Below, piece by piece: positions 9,484-24,100 of a DNA stretch of 64,000 bases. Under the pieces are notes generated by a model. It had not been told where the DNA came from. It worked only from the letters and a program-made list of their open reading frames with translations, and searched no databases. Each line of letters starts with the position of its first letter. Position 1 is the first letter of the stretch. This DNA comes from Istiophorus platypterus (taxonomy: Eukaryota; Chordata; Actinopteri; Istiophoriformes; Istiophoridae): assembly GCA_016859345.1 (NCBI GenBank), contig CM029116.1, forward strand, positions 6,612,643-6,676,642, written 5' to 3'. The position numbers and the translations under genes are program-made.

Positions 9484-12400
9484 ATGGAGCTGGAGCACTT
9501 TGATGAGCGGGACAAGGCTCAGAGATACACCCGAAGGGGCTCGAGAGGGAATGGGCTCCCCAGCCCCACTCACAGCGCTCACTGCAGCCTGTACAGAACC
9601 AGGACGCTGCAAACGCTGAGCTCAGAAAAGAAGGCCAAGAAGATTCGTTTCTACCGCAATGGAGACCGCTACTTCAAAGGGATTGTTTACGCCATTTCTC
9701 AGGAGAGATTCAGGTCTCTAGAAGCACTCCTGGCTGACCTCACAAGATCCCTGTCAGATAATGTCAACTTGCCCCAAGGGGTGCGGACCATATATACCAT
9801 TGATGGGGTGACAAAGATCACCAACATGGACCAGCTGGTGGAAGGTGAGCATTGCTCCTGAATAATTGTAAGTTTGCCACAGATATAGTTTATACTTAGT
9901 AATGTGAGATTAGGCAAATCACAAACGAAAATCAACAGCTGATGATGGTCAAAACAAAATGCATTACTTCCTAAGCGTTGTACAGCAATAGTAGTCAGTG
10001 TTACACTGTCCTGGGATCTTTGCATTGACTTTTTTCCATGTGTGTCTTAGCTTTTCTTTGTGAGTATCTGTTAATGTGTGTTGATTCTTTTTTTTTCTGC
10101 AGGAGAGAGCTATGTTTGTGCATCCATAGAACCCTACAAAAAGCTGGAATACACAAAGAATGTAAATCCCAACTGGTCAGTTGGTGCTAGGACTGCTGCG
10201 TTCGTCCGTGACCCTTCTTCCCTTGGTAGTGCCAAGGCTGGATTCCCAGAAACTAAGGAGAGTAAGGACTTCATCAGGCCTAAACTGGTAACCATCGTCC
10301 GCAGTGGAGTAAAGCCTCGCAAGGCTGTACGGATCTTGCTCAACAAGAAGACCGCACACTCCTTTGAGCAAGTCATGACCGACATCACAGATGCCATCAA
10401 GTTGGACTCAGGAGTCGTCAAAAGGCTATTTACTGTTGATGGCAAAATGGTAGGTGTTACCATTCCTAGGGCTTATTCCGTGAACACAACGTCTGTTAAC
10501 TAATTTTTCAGACAGGTGATTTTTGACAAAAACAAGTTTCCAAGTGGGTTGCAAATTGGAGATCATTCAAAATAGGCAGTGGCTGCTAATATAAAAGGAT
10601 AGGTATAAAATTTAAGTTTTTCCTTTGATTTTGAAGTTCAAAAACATTTTTTTTCAATGCAAAACAGGCCTAGGAAAAGTGTAAAGTACTTAAACCATAA
10701 GAATGGCAGATTAGCTGTGTGCATAATGCATGAGTACACAACCCTAGTTTTATGGGTACAGCATAAGGTATTTATAAATAAAAATAATAATCATATACTG
10801 TATACCAGTTCATTAAAGAATGTAATCTACTTAATTTTGCAAAGATCACATTGACTTTATTGACATTTGCCAATCCAAAATGCATCATAGAAGTAACATA
10901 CTACAGACCCAGAAGACAAATAGTGGAAAACACAATCAATTAAAGTAGCATAAGTTGCTCCATGAACTTTTTGTGTATATATGGTTAAAGTTAATGTATT
11001 AAAGCTGTTTGTTGTGCCTGCAGTTTGTGGAGGTTGTTTCACATTTGTAGCCATCATTAATCTGCATTTTTGAAAAAAAAAAACAACTTAATTGCAGAAA
11101 ATTCTATGAGATAGAGATTGAGAGATTGAATGTTTACATTTGAAAGTCATATAACAAAGCGGCCAGGACAACTTGAAGTGCTCTATACCTGAGAGAGGGC
11201 CATTATCTAATGCCTTTTTCTCCATCCACTAGTACATTAATTGCTCACTAATGGGGAAGAGGGAAGGATGCTTCTGATGGGTGGGAGTCAAAGGCAACTA
11301 GCATTACCTTTTTGCATTTGTTCCTAGCATGGCTTTGAGCAGTACCTATATACATTTGCTAGGGTGACAGGTATTCTTTTATTAAGTTTAAAACTTCTTT
11401 CTTCACTCTGTCTTTCAATTTGAGGTACTTGCTGTCACACAGGGAGTTTAGCTCAGGATGTTCTGCACTCGGCAGACTTGATGCACATTTGCAGTCAAAG
11501 CATGTTGAGTTTTTCTGCCGCAGTGAATGAATTTTGACAGTTTAGGAGAAATAGAACTTTGCCGCTTACACTAGAGGGGGTCTATTCGGTTCTTCATTCA
11601 TGTCTCCAAGCAGCGCTACATCACCCGAAGAGAGAAAGCTCAGTAGGTTCAAAGTCAACTGGGAGTATTTGCTAAATGTATTACGGGAAATAGGTTTCTA
11701 GGGCTCCATCTCATATTCCTACCAACAGTGGCACACTATTAAATGAATATTCACTTAGTGAGCTTGTGCCAGACATATATGCATTGAAATGAACTTAATG
11801 GATTTACTCATTTTTTACATTATTATACTAAGGTGATATTATACTTTTTTTGCAGTTGGCTTATTTCACACCACATTGTAGACATACATTATATTAATTA
11901 ACATTGTTTTGGATAGTGTAGCCATGGGTGACTTTTCTTAAGGGCTGATTCGGATGGACAAAACTTAAGTTGCAACTGCATATAGAACTGACTGAGCAAA
12001 TTAGTTAAAAATATAAATAATTCAAAAAAAATAAAATAAAAATCAGCTCTTTAACTAAACCTATTCATAAACTCTATCACCTGAACTCTGTATTAGTTTC
12101 CTTATCAGAAAATGAGTTTTTTTTTTTCCCTGCTCATGGTTTCTATGGTGACATGGTTTCCTGAGCTCGTTGCTAAGGAACAGTCTCTGCGGCAGAGCGG
12201 TGCAGTAGTGATGTCAGGACTGTAGGTGTAGTGTGAGAGGGCTCATAGATGCAGTGCTTGGTCTGTCAGCCTTCTTAAACACATGGCAGCAAGATGGAAC
12301 ACATGGCTGCACTGTGATCTCAGGATAGGAGGATGGGACCCATTACCTAATGGGTGGAGGGAACCTGCATCAACAAACAAATCTACCTTCACAGATCATC

Positions 12401-15114
12401 TAAATTATTTTAGGAATATAGATTGTTTAGCGAAGCATAAATGAACATGACATTGCCATAAATCAAAGGTAGATCATCATGTTCCCCGTTTGAAAGTGAA
12501 ACATTTGCTATGTTCCATTGCTTCACCAGTTTGGTGGTTATGTCGCCTGTGCCTCCTAATAATAAGCTGTTTTATTATGTGCTTGGCAGTTCGGCTTCGT
12601 GGCCTAGTTTCTCTGCTTTTTGGACTACTTGTCATGTTGGGACTCCAGATGGCCAAATAAGCCCCCATTGGCATCAAAGGGCCTGGTTTCATGGCTGTTT
12701 AACCTTTGGTAAACGACCTGCTTGTGCATTTGGTCCTGAGACAGAGACATTGGCTGACTTTCGAAAGAATTAAACATGGGAGGTTTGTTTTATATACACA
12801 AAAACATGTTTAGTCCAAAAACAGCTTCCTTATTTATATAATTAAAGTGGCAGAACTGCTGTTAAGTATCTTTTGTATCAGTGAAGTTGCTGCAGTTTTA
12901 ACAGTAAGATTTTAAAATTGAGGATATTCGCATGCGCTCACATCTCTTGATTCTTCTGCAAAAATTATGGACAGATTTTTTCCAGATTTTTTTATTCACA
13001 TTTATTTTTGGACTCATGATTTGCGATATTAGTGGATCTGCTTAGCAGGTGGCTGTGCTTGATCCTCCATACTGCTGAGTCACACTGTTATGTTTTCCTG
13101 CCATGAGAGTCTCACATAACCAAGTTAATAGTCTCAGGCTGCACTTTTGAACCTCAGACAACTAGTTATAAAAAACCCAAAAACCCATGATCAACTCTGA
13201 AAGTAGTACAAGCATAAAGTAGAGTGAGAGCTATAAAGAAAAGGGCACCCTGCAGATGAAGCCCTTTGAGACAAGAGAACATGGCATGGCCTGGTGTGAT
13301 CCCACTTTTATGTATGGGCCAGAGCAGAGGCTATTTGCATGACCTAGGTTTCTCTGAGGAGACTTAGCCCATGGCATTCCAATCCCCACTCTAATGGATA
13401 TGGCTCTGCACTGTAATTGTATTATGCACACCCTTAACATCTGTGTCAGCAAAGCCAGGACTCCTTGTTGAAATAGATGTCAACAGGCGCAGCCACCCGA
13501 GGACAGAGCCTGGCTTGACATCAATGCATGAAGGCAGAGGCTTAACTCTCCATGGTAAAATATGTGTCAGTAGATGTGATAAACAGCCCATTTGTGCTTC
13601 AGAAATTAAATATAAAGTGGAAGTGGTTATGAGATTTATGGTGACCAAGGTGCCAGAGAGCAGAACCTAACTTATGTTTTCCAGATCATTTCTTCATGTT
13701 GACCTTGACTCTGCTATTTCTTGGTTTGGCCTGCATGTGCCAACAATGAAGCTTTGTTGGTTGCTCGTACTACAGATGTCTGCATGGTGCATAGTGGCTC
13801 CAATCAATTGTTTCACAAGCTGATCGTATTCAAAGATGATGGAGGACTATCTTTTTAGTGCGACTGTAATATAGCATTTTCTCTTTATAAATGTTATGCG
13901 ATGTAAAATTATGCTATTTAAACTAAATATTACTTTTTTGGTATTTTAAGAATATCCTTCTCAAACCCTGTCCTTTTTTTTAAATGTCTCACTGTAACTA
14001 AAGAGGCAAGAGAAAGATAAAGGATAAAAGGAGGCTGTCTGGCTTTCCTCTCACATACTGCTGTGACTTGGCTGTGAAACACAGTCCTGCTGCATTTGGT
14101 TATGGAGAGGAAATTTTCTGTTGTAATCTTTTTGCACTGAGAGGTTGCTAATTATGCTTGAGCTAAAGTTAGTGTTACACTTTAATGTTAAATTAGTACT
14201 GTGAACTATGTTAATCAGAGACATTGTATAGAGTCTGCACTAATTTATGACATTGCCATGTTGAATCACTACATTTGTTTAACAGTATTACAAACTCATA
14301 TGGCATGGCATGGTGATGAATTGTGTTCTATCAGCAAGCAAGCCTTTTAGAAAAAATGACTTGAATTGGTGTTTATTTCTGGCTGTGAAAGTCAGACATT
14401 GTTAGAACTACTAAGGGCTAAATATAGCAACTCAAGACTAGGACATTTTGATTAGCTGGAAATGTGTGGGTTCGTGTAGTGGCTTATACGGTATGTGTTT
14501 TTAATGTAATTAGCCTGTGGGTGTATCCTTATTAAGGTAGCTAAAACTAGTATTTGTCTTTGCGACTGCCACTATATCAAAAATTTCAACAGCAGACCTA
14601 ATTTGAATCTTTGATCATGTATGTCAATAAATACAATGTTTTATATCTGCTCTCTTTCTACTGGACGTTCTCCTGAGCATATGCACATACAGTAGAGTAT
14701 GCAAATAGAAGAGAGAAAGTAATCGACCCTTGGTTCCTGAAAATGAATCATCATAATCTTTTTAAAAAAGGTAAACCGTTCAAAAGGGCAACCCATGCAA
14801 AATGGCACAAAGACCAGTCGAAAATTACATGTGAAGATGATAAATGCATGCTGAGTGACTGGCTGCTGTGTTCAGTCTTTCACTTCAAAGGGGAGATTCA
14901 GAACCCTGGAGAGCTCCACCTGCTCCACCTCAGTTTGCGTCTTTTGTGTTATCTATGGTCTTTGCCAAGGCCCAGATTGATCAGCTTCTATAGCATGCAT
15001 ACCTCCCATTGCGTTTTCTTCAGACTGAATTTCAGAAGCAAGGGATGTGCTTGCAGAAATCACAGATAGTTCCCTGGTGATCAATATTTGCACGGCATGC
15101 TCCAGAAGCATAAG

Positions 15115-15181
<67 letters not shown>

Positions 15182-18100
15182 TATGTGTGTTTTAGGGGGA
15201 TGGTAGATCTGATGAAGCTGCTGTGTCACTGAGCATGCAGTCACAAGTAATCAATATAAAGCAACACATTCATGATTGCCCCAGTTATTGTGTTCCATCA
15301 GAAGTTTGACGTATCCTGTTTCCTAATATTTAAAAAAAGTAAAGGGGTGTCTCTAATAAAATCAATTAGCCACATCCGACTCTTAAATTAGATACTGTTG
15401 TTGGAGAGGGTGTACACCATTGATTAGATCTCTTAATGGCTTTTACCCTTTTGTAGATATTCCCTACCATCTAAAATCTAAATCTAATCTCATGATCCTG
15501 TTGTGAAATAATCACTTTTTCATGTCAGGTTTACTTAGTGTTTATTCTAACTTTAACAAAAACCTCACCTAAAGTTTGAGTTTGAAGAGAGTGAGTGGAT
15601 GACATCCACAAAGTGTCTGTGAAGCCAGATTTGAACCCACGATGGCATGGTGACAAGGTGACAAGGTTTTTTCCATCTTGCCTGGACTGATGGTGACGTT
15701 GTTCTGTCTGCAGTTTGTCCTGTTCAGTCCCCCAGATATAGGAGCTGACAGTGGATCTTAAAGTAGCTGTTCCCCTCTCATCTCGAACTCGGCTGTGATC
15801 CTGTCTCGTCTCCTTGGCAACAGCTGTGCAGCACTCCTCCCTTTGGGATCTCGCAATCTTTTGGAGGAGGGGTTGGGGGCAGGGGCTGTCACCATGGGGC
15901 TTCTGTTGAGAAAATGGCCATGTTAAGCCCCCCTCTATGTTCAGTGTTTATTTTAAGATTTCATGGCTGAATGACCTTTGGCTGTTCTTGCTGCAGGTTA
16001 CTGATAAACCAGTCCTTTTATTTTGTAGGTCCCACATTTAAGTATTTTGGATAAAAGTAAACTGAAACTCCACATATTGGTACATAATAACTAAGATAGA
16101 TGATAGACTAGTGTGGTTGATAGACTGTTGGCTCTATTGCCACTTGACCCCCCCCTCCCTTTTATCACCTCACATTAGTTATAATTTAAAAATGACCTTC
16201 AATTTTTTAATCAGTCACATCTACCTCAATAGCTAATTCGAGACAAAACAAATGTCCACTTAAAAAGTAATTTCAGTATGGTGATCACATTTTTGTTGAC
16301 AGGTTTGGCTCAGTTCAAGGAAATGAGGAAATGAAAGCAGAAGCTCTGCATACTCTGGCACACTGCTGTAGTTAAGCACATCAATAAGCCTTTTGAGGAG
16401 AAGGTCAGGACTCCATCAGCATCTTCATTTATTTATGACATCCACTGAGATGGGCTTCTGTGTTAATGAGAACAGCAGATGAGCATCAACTCAGCCATCC
16501 AGTTTCTCTTTTTAGAAAAGTGCAAAAGATTATTATTAACATTTCTCTATTATTATTGTGATAAAAGGATATGTTGTGACCATGTTATTTTAAATAAAGC
16601 TCTTAACCATCAAAACCATGCTCTGGTTTAAGGTTATATTTAACCTCTTACCATGTAACAGTTTCAGATTTTGTGTTTATTTTTTTGATTCACTTTATAA
16701 TACTGATACTTTTTAACACATCACAAATCCAGTTTGGGCTAAAAGATCTAGTAAATTGTGAAAATTCTTCAGTTTGAAGAAAAAACATTTTCAGTGTCTT
16801 GACATGATTGGCTCCCTTAATGGACGGTAGTATTAAAACACACATTTTAACATTTATATTGAATGGTCCTGGATAATAGAGGGCAATTAACTTAATCTCC
16901 CACTAGGGATGGAAACAGTTTAATGACCAATGGACAGCACTGTCACAGGCTGTACTGTATAAAATCCTGCTTTAAGAGGAGCTTTTCTTTTCTTAGTTTT
17001 TACCCTAGAGACATTTTCATCTGCAGCCAAGCTGATACACCAGTAAAGAGAAATGTTAAGTCTATTGTTCATATGTTGTACACACATTAATATTAATTTT
17101 CCTTTTCTACTTTGGCAATTTTGAATGTGAAGTTTCACTCTGTCTGCCCATCTACAAGTATTTTTAATCTAGTTTTATTTATTTCATGGTTTTCAGATCT
17201 TTATAGCTGTAAATCTCTGACATCTTTGACAGCATACGTACAAATAAGTGCCAATCAGATTTAATCAAATCGACATAATGCATTTTTTAAATTCTGTCTT
17301 TTTGAGTGACTACAAGTCACCATGATTGTGCCACATGTTAGCATGAGCTTGGATGCTTAATTTGATATGTTTTATAGGGCTGTAATATGCTCTCTGAAAA
17401 CTATACGACTCTCTAAGGTGCTTCTGTGGGTTTTGGTCACTGTCATCCCACTCTGAAATGTTACTCAATCTCTTCCGAGATGCTCCATTAAAGTTTGAAA
17501 GCTGTCCAAAACTGACTAGGGAGTGCAGCAGCAGACGGTGTGAGTGAGCAGGTCTGTGCATGGATTTAAGAATAATACCCACACATATGTTGCTTTCCTT
17601 TTTATTAATGATTTATACCGGTATGTGTTCACTATTTAAAGAAAACAGTAATCATTGGAATTAGTATTAGGTACAGTAGCACCATGGAGTCTACAGATTA
17701 CATATTAAACTTGTTTTTGTGCCACTGACAGAAACCTCTCAAATTTCACCAGGTCACCTGCCTCCAGGACTTTTTTGGGGAAGATGATATATTCATTGCT
17801 TGTGGCCCTGAGAAGTTCCGGTATCAGGATGACTTCAACTTGGATGAAAGTGGTAAGTGTACTATCATTTACACAAGGCTTGGATAACCTATTGGGGAGA
17901 GCATAGTACTAATATTCCCGGGGTTTTTGGTTTGTTGTTTGTGTTGATGAGGACATTAAGGCCAGTTCTCACAAATGAAATGGGCTGTTTGAAGGTTAAG
18001 GCTTGGTTTTATGGTTAAGGTTAGAGTTAAGATAGGTCAGAGTAAGGCACACAATTGTAATGGTTAAAGTTAGGGTAAGTGTGTGTGTGTGTGTCAGGAT

Positions 18101-21100
18101 AGGGCATATGTCATCAATCCCAGTTTGCGGCTTTGTGGTTTTTTGGCCGATGTACCCAAGAGAAAGCAGTCCCTATCAATGATGTTGTACTTATGCATCT
18201 TTTGTGTATTGACACTGTTTTGAGCTTTTCCTCATTCTTTTTTTTTTTTTTTTTTTTTTAACAAAAGTGGAATTATTCTGAAACTAACCCAGAACCTGAA
18301 ACTGTGACAGACTCAAAAAGCAACTGTTAATGATAGAATAAGGTAGCCTAGTATTATCTAGGAAAATGTTGTTACCATAGTGTACTTTTCTATATATTTA
18401 TGTATTTTCTTTCTTTTATAGAATGCAGGGTGGCAAAGTCTGCATCTTATGGCCGGCTCCCCTCAATGCAGGGTCGCTCTTCCCCAAGAAGTGGTGGGAT
18501 GTCCCGCAGGAGCAAGTCTCCCTCATCCACTGGTTCAGGTAGGCGTGTGCGTGTGCATGTGTGCGTGTTCGTTTATGTACTTATTTTACTATCTTAATGA
18601 TGACCACTTTGAATTTTGGATGTTGGGAATGAGGACATTTTTTGAAAAGCGGGGACATTTTGACTGGTCCTCACTTTCTGACATACTGTTTCAGAGTTGA
18701 GACTTGGATTTAGGCTTAAGTTTAGAATCAGATTTAGGTTAGTTTAAGGGTTGGGCGTAGGAATTTAGTTGTCACGGCTGAGGTTGGGGTAAAACGCTCA
18801 GGGATGCATTATGTTAAACGTGTACAAATGTGTTTGATGTGTCTTGACCCAAGGGAACAAAGGCTAATGTATTTTTCTAAAGTTTCAGTATATTTTCTTA
18901 TTAGATTATAGGTATATGTATACACTACATATAAAAAGTACATTTAGTTTATTCTGCAATATTTCATCACGATTGGGATGTTTATCTCCATTTCTGCTGG
19001 ACCGAAAGCTAATGGCACTGCAGGCAGTCAGTTGTCCACACCTCGATCTGGAAAGTCTCCCAGCCCCTCTCCAACTAGTCCAGCTAGCCTCCGAAGACGA
19101 CAGGTAATGCAAACTGATGTTCTCAATGATTTATTTTATATGCCATATCATACAAGAGAGGCTTTCTTAGGGGTTTTAACAATTCTCGCATCAATGAATA
19201 ATAATAATAATAATTTAATTGAGTATTATGGTGACATGGAATTAAACAGAAATCTTAATGATTATTGATGGGAATAAATTAGATAACCACCAGAATATTG
19301 CTTAGCAAAATATGAGCTTCCACTATCCATACATCACGAGCCTTACTGTTTGTTTTTGTTTAGCAGCCTTGTGACTGGAAACACTGCCAGAGGTGTTTAT
19401 ATAACTGAGAGATCTTTAAACGATTGCTTGGTCTGTGTACGCAGGTGTACACATGTAAACACCAGCTTATATACAACATGTTTCATGGGGGAAAAAATCA
19501 GCCAAACATCCACACAAGCTGTGTTTGTACTTGTATTATGAAGTTTTAGAGAAATTTTTTCAAAGGAAACTGTACTGTACCATCTGCACTGCAGTAGCAC
19601 CTTTTCACTGTGATTATCATAGATCTGGGGAGGACAAACACGTTTTGAGATTGTGTAGTACAGCCAAAAATGGAGTGAAATCCAATTATCAGCGATGCCA
19701 ACATTATTTAATCATAAGGCTGGCTGCCTGGGGTGGGTATTGTGGCTGTGGTGGAGGATATTATTTTCTGTCTCTCTCAAACCACATGCCAGTCTTTCTG
19801 ATGGTGAAAAGGTTAGTATAATGTCTCACCACACTTGATTTATTTTTATCTAATCTCAAACGGCATGCTCAAGGCTGGCAGAATGGAACAAATAGGCTTT
19901 GTATAAGCCAGCTGTAATCACATTTTTTACAAGCTTTGCCTTCTCTGAAGTTTGTATAAGACAAATACAGTACATCAATGTGTCTTTCATACTCACTCAA
20001 TGGCTATCTGTCCTTCCAGGGATCTCTGCACAGTGGCTCTTCACTCTCTTTAGCTTCTACCAAGGTTTGCAGCTCAATGGATGAAGGAGATGGGCCTGGC
20101 AGTGAAGGTGAGACATTGCATAACACATAATAATACTGGAAATATAAATAACGTTTAGGCTACAATTATTGTATACCTTTATATTATCGATCTTCTTTTT
20201 TTGCTCCACAGCTGAGCCAATGGATGACTACGCTTTGGTTCCTGCTTCCATATCTGAGAGGTACAAAGTGGGGAGAGCTTTGGGGGATGGGAACTTTGCT
20301 GTGGTCAGGGAGTGCGTGGAGAGATCGACTGGAAGAGAGTATGCTCTGAAGATTATAAGCAAAGATAAATGCAGGGGAAAGGTGAGCCTGCCTCTAAATC
20401 TGTTGGTCTATGTCACTGTTCATTTACTCCAGGTCCTCTATCTATATAATAGTGATGGAGTTCTATTTCAATGTTCATTCAGTTTCATTTCATTATTTGT
20501 TTTAGTCTGCAGATAATGCTATCACTTTCCTTTTAAGATTAATTTAGTTAAGCAGTGTTAAAAAGTATCAAAATGATTTCGACTATCATTTAAAATTTCT
20601 AAAATGTTTCTGAAAATGGTTTGTTATTCATATTTGATCTGAAATGACTGAAAAGGAGCCTCTCCATTCTCACAGTGTAAATGACATGTATCTGTATAAT
20701 TTCTTTTAATATACAGTTTATGCATTCTTTGATTAAATTTCCATTATTACCCAGGAGCACATGATCCAGAGTGAAGTGTCAATCCTTCGGCGTGTTAAAC
20801 ATCCCAACATCGTACTTTTAATCGAAGAAATGGACACCCATAGTGGCCTCTATCTTGTAATGGAGTTGGTTAAGGTACTACACATAGATTGATCCTGCAA
20901 AGACATTTCAAGCTCAGATCCCAAAGCTGTATTTGAGGACTTATTGTGACATGTTTTTGATCAGTTAGTTGTTTCTGTCCATGTTCTTGTTATTTACTAG
21001 AGGTCTGTTTTGTGACATTGCTTTATATTTGTCCATGAATATAGATTTCTTTAAATCCCTGGTAACAGATAATGAGTTTGTGTCAGATCTCCTAAACCAT

Positions 21101-24100
21101 TCAGATGCATTTACTGTGCAATGGTTAAAAACTAAGAAACGGTAATCTCAAACATCCCTAATACTCTTTCTCCAGGGGGGCGATCTCTTTGATGCAATCA
21201 CCTCTTCCAACAAATACACAGAACGGGACGCCAGCTGTATGCTGTTCAATCTGGCAAGTGCCATCAAGTACCTGCACAGTCTCAATATTGTCCACAGAGA
21301 CATAAAACCGGAAAACCTGTTGGTAAGTAAGACTCCCTCCTCATAGGTCCACATGCTCTATCAATCCCCTTGCCCATTCTCCTTGTCACTTTCTCAACAG
21401 TTCATGAGACATGTGACATGCACAGGATGAATAAATGAAAATATGAAAATTATTAAACGAAATTACTGTACACAACTCCACAAGACCTTACTTTATCATT
21501 ACATTCACAGTTCTAACACATCCAACCTGCAATGTCTGACAAAAATCTAAAATAGTTTTCAACTCTTAACTCTAAATGTACTGTAGTTTTAGAAGCAGAA
21601 GCCTAAATATTTTTGAATTGACTGAATACATACATACATTCACTACAGTAAAAGAAAAACTGAGGCCAAAACTGGATACAGTTTCTTAGTCACAACTGCA
21701 GTTTTAGTGTTACTATTTGTTATATCATATATTCATATTTTCATATCAGTTTTACTCTGTGTTGATAATCTGTATCAAAGATGAGTTTGAATTGTGTTAT
21801 ATTAACATTCATGTTATCAAATGTTATTGTTACATCAGACTCATTAATATTTTTGGTGACCTTTTACCTTATTATGCATATTATACAGGTCTATGAGCAC
21901 CATGACGGTAGTAAATCTCTGAAACTAGGCGACTTTGGCTTGGCTACCATCGTCAATGGGCCCCTCTATACTGTGTGCGGCACACCCACCTACGTAGCAC
22001 CAGAAATCGTTGCTGAGACGGGGTGAGGCAGAAGGGTTACATCGTCTGAGAAATGATTATTAGGACATTTATTGTGAAAGAACAATATTCAGAATCCTAA
22101 TCAAAATCTGCTACAGAGAGTTTTGTGGATTTTTGCCACTGGCAGATTTGTTTAATGTGATACCTGATATCTTCCCCTTCTATTACAGATATGGCCTCAA
22201 GGTTGACATTTGGGCAGCTGGTATCATCACTTACATACTGCTGTGTGGCTTTCCTCCTTTCCGTGGGTATGTGCTCCTGTATCAGGAGGCTTACTTTGAA
22301 CAGTATGATGTTTTAACCACAATAGTCTGTAATCTGCCTATGGTGTGCCACCCAATTATAGACTATTATGTGGAACTTAGTACAAGCTTTATAAAATACT
22401 TATTTTTTATTTCTACAGCAGTGCTGAGGATCAGGAGGTTCTCTTTGAACAGATTTTGAGGGGCCAGCTGGATTTCCCTGCACCACACTGGGACAATGTG
22501 TCTGACACTGCCAAGGTTTGTGTCTGCCATCTCTCTGCTCAGTGTAAAAAAAGCAAACAAACAAAAAAACCCAAAACAGAACCTGCCATTGATCTGTTGC
22601 TGTGGTATCTCAGACTACATCATTTTATTGGGTACTCATGACTCACCAACATGCCTTTCTTAGGCTCTGATCACCGGGATGCTGCAGGTAGAGGTGGATG
22701 AGAGATACACAGCTATACAGGTGCTGGATCACCCCTGGGTCAATGTAAGTTCAGGATTTTTAAGTCAATCCTTACACCAGACTAAAACCTTATACATTCA
22801 AGTACTGCTAAGAAGAAATAAGTAATGTGATACACAAGGTAGGTTAGGTTGCTGAATCCTTTTATTCTCCAGGATGATGGTTCGTCGGAGAACGAGCACC
22901 AGCTGCCTGTGGCTGGGAAAATCAAGAAGCACTTCAACACCGGGCCAAAGCTCAACAGCACCACAGCAGGAGTGTCAGTCATTACTGTAAGCACTGATCT
23001 GTCCCTGTCCACACACTGACATTGCATGCCATTCTGCATCAGAAGAAGATTAAATATCAGCTTTTTATGAATCTGCCTTAGTGATGATGCTTTGGATGTA
23101 ATCCAAATTTGAAAACCTGCAGTTTTGAGTTTTGAGTCACTGTGTAGCTCATATGCACTTCCTTAACTCTTGAAGTGTGCAAAACCTTTTATATTTGTCC
23201 TTTGGATTTCATTAAAAATCACGTGTTTTAAGCAAGCATTGTCTAATTTTGCAAAGCGGCAGATTAATCCATCACCCATCTTTTCTTTCTTTTTTTTTTT
23301 GTGAATGTAATTTTAGAAATTCACAACCTCTGCTTTATTCTTGGGACACATCGGTTCATCCATCTGCTTCCCTCTGCCTGGTCTACCTTTATGTGCTCTG
23401 GCCTCATCCTCTTTTAGATGGACTGTCAGCACTGTTGTTAGGAGATCTTACAAATAACATAGTTGGTCTACAAAGACTAGGTTTCGGTAGATGTGATTTC
23501 TTGAATAGTTTTCAAAGCTGAGCTGGATTTGTAAAATTGGCTGAATGATAAATTCTGGAAGTCAGAGACACTGCCTTTTTTTTCCCCTCTACTTGCCATT
23601 GATGGGAGGGTCAATTAAATCCCTCTACATCTCTCATATCTAGCCTTTTCTTTTTTAGTTTATGGGTAAGCTCAGCACTTACTTGTCAGCAGCCAAATGG
23701 AAACATTTCTGACATTTCACAGAATATCAGTTAACCGTGACATGACATTTCTCTTCCAGTTTTTTTTTTCTTTCTAGCACCAGCAGTTATAACAGAAGTT
23801 TAGAGTTGTGCGCCTTAATGCTAATTGGGTCAGTGATTCTTTGAGTTCAAGGCGATCCTCTGAGTTGCACCCGTCTCTCTCTGCTCAGCTGGACCAGGAC
23901 TTTACCATCCAGAGGTCAGGGTCTTTGGACCACTACCAGCATCCAGGATTGTACTGGATAAGGTATGAAACAGCATAGTGCTAATTACGCAGTGCTTCCA
24001 TGGCAAAGTGCTGGCAGTCTCCATTCCCCATCCCCACAAGGGTCTGACCCATTGCCCCTCAAGGGAGCCTTTTTAATGCCTCGCCCTAGTTTACCTCACC

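Larger units (their letters stand above)
10450..17752 (+). other. DCLK1 large intron between the two doublecortin-coding and linker exons
   Basis: The gene's longest intron, 7.3 kb. It contains a long GT microsatellite (15116-15191), a sequence matching the RFX X-box consensus at 12139-12152 and a second near-match at 15808-15821. The short ORFs here have no recognisable domain and lack exon-like context. Confidence 0.8.

Noticed and set aside
15032..15244. ORFs of Cys-Val or Thr-His repeats on both strands
   Set aside because: Translation of the GT microsatellite at 15116-15191; the same applies to the AC repeat near 36210-36310.
15600..15660. TTTGAACCCACGATGG, resembling a tRNA T-arm
   Set aside because: No matching D-arm, acceptor stem or A-box could be fitted around it.
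10450..17752. Several 60-110-codon ORFs in the DCLK1 large intron
   Set aside because: None shows a known motif, codon pattern or splice context; lengths are those expected of random frames.
17940..18860. TTAGGG/GGTTAAG words suggesting interstitial telomere repeats
   Set aside because: The words are irregular and part of a dispersed repeat found four times, not a tandem TTAGGG array.
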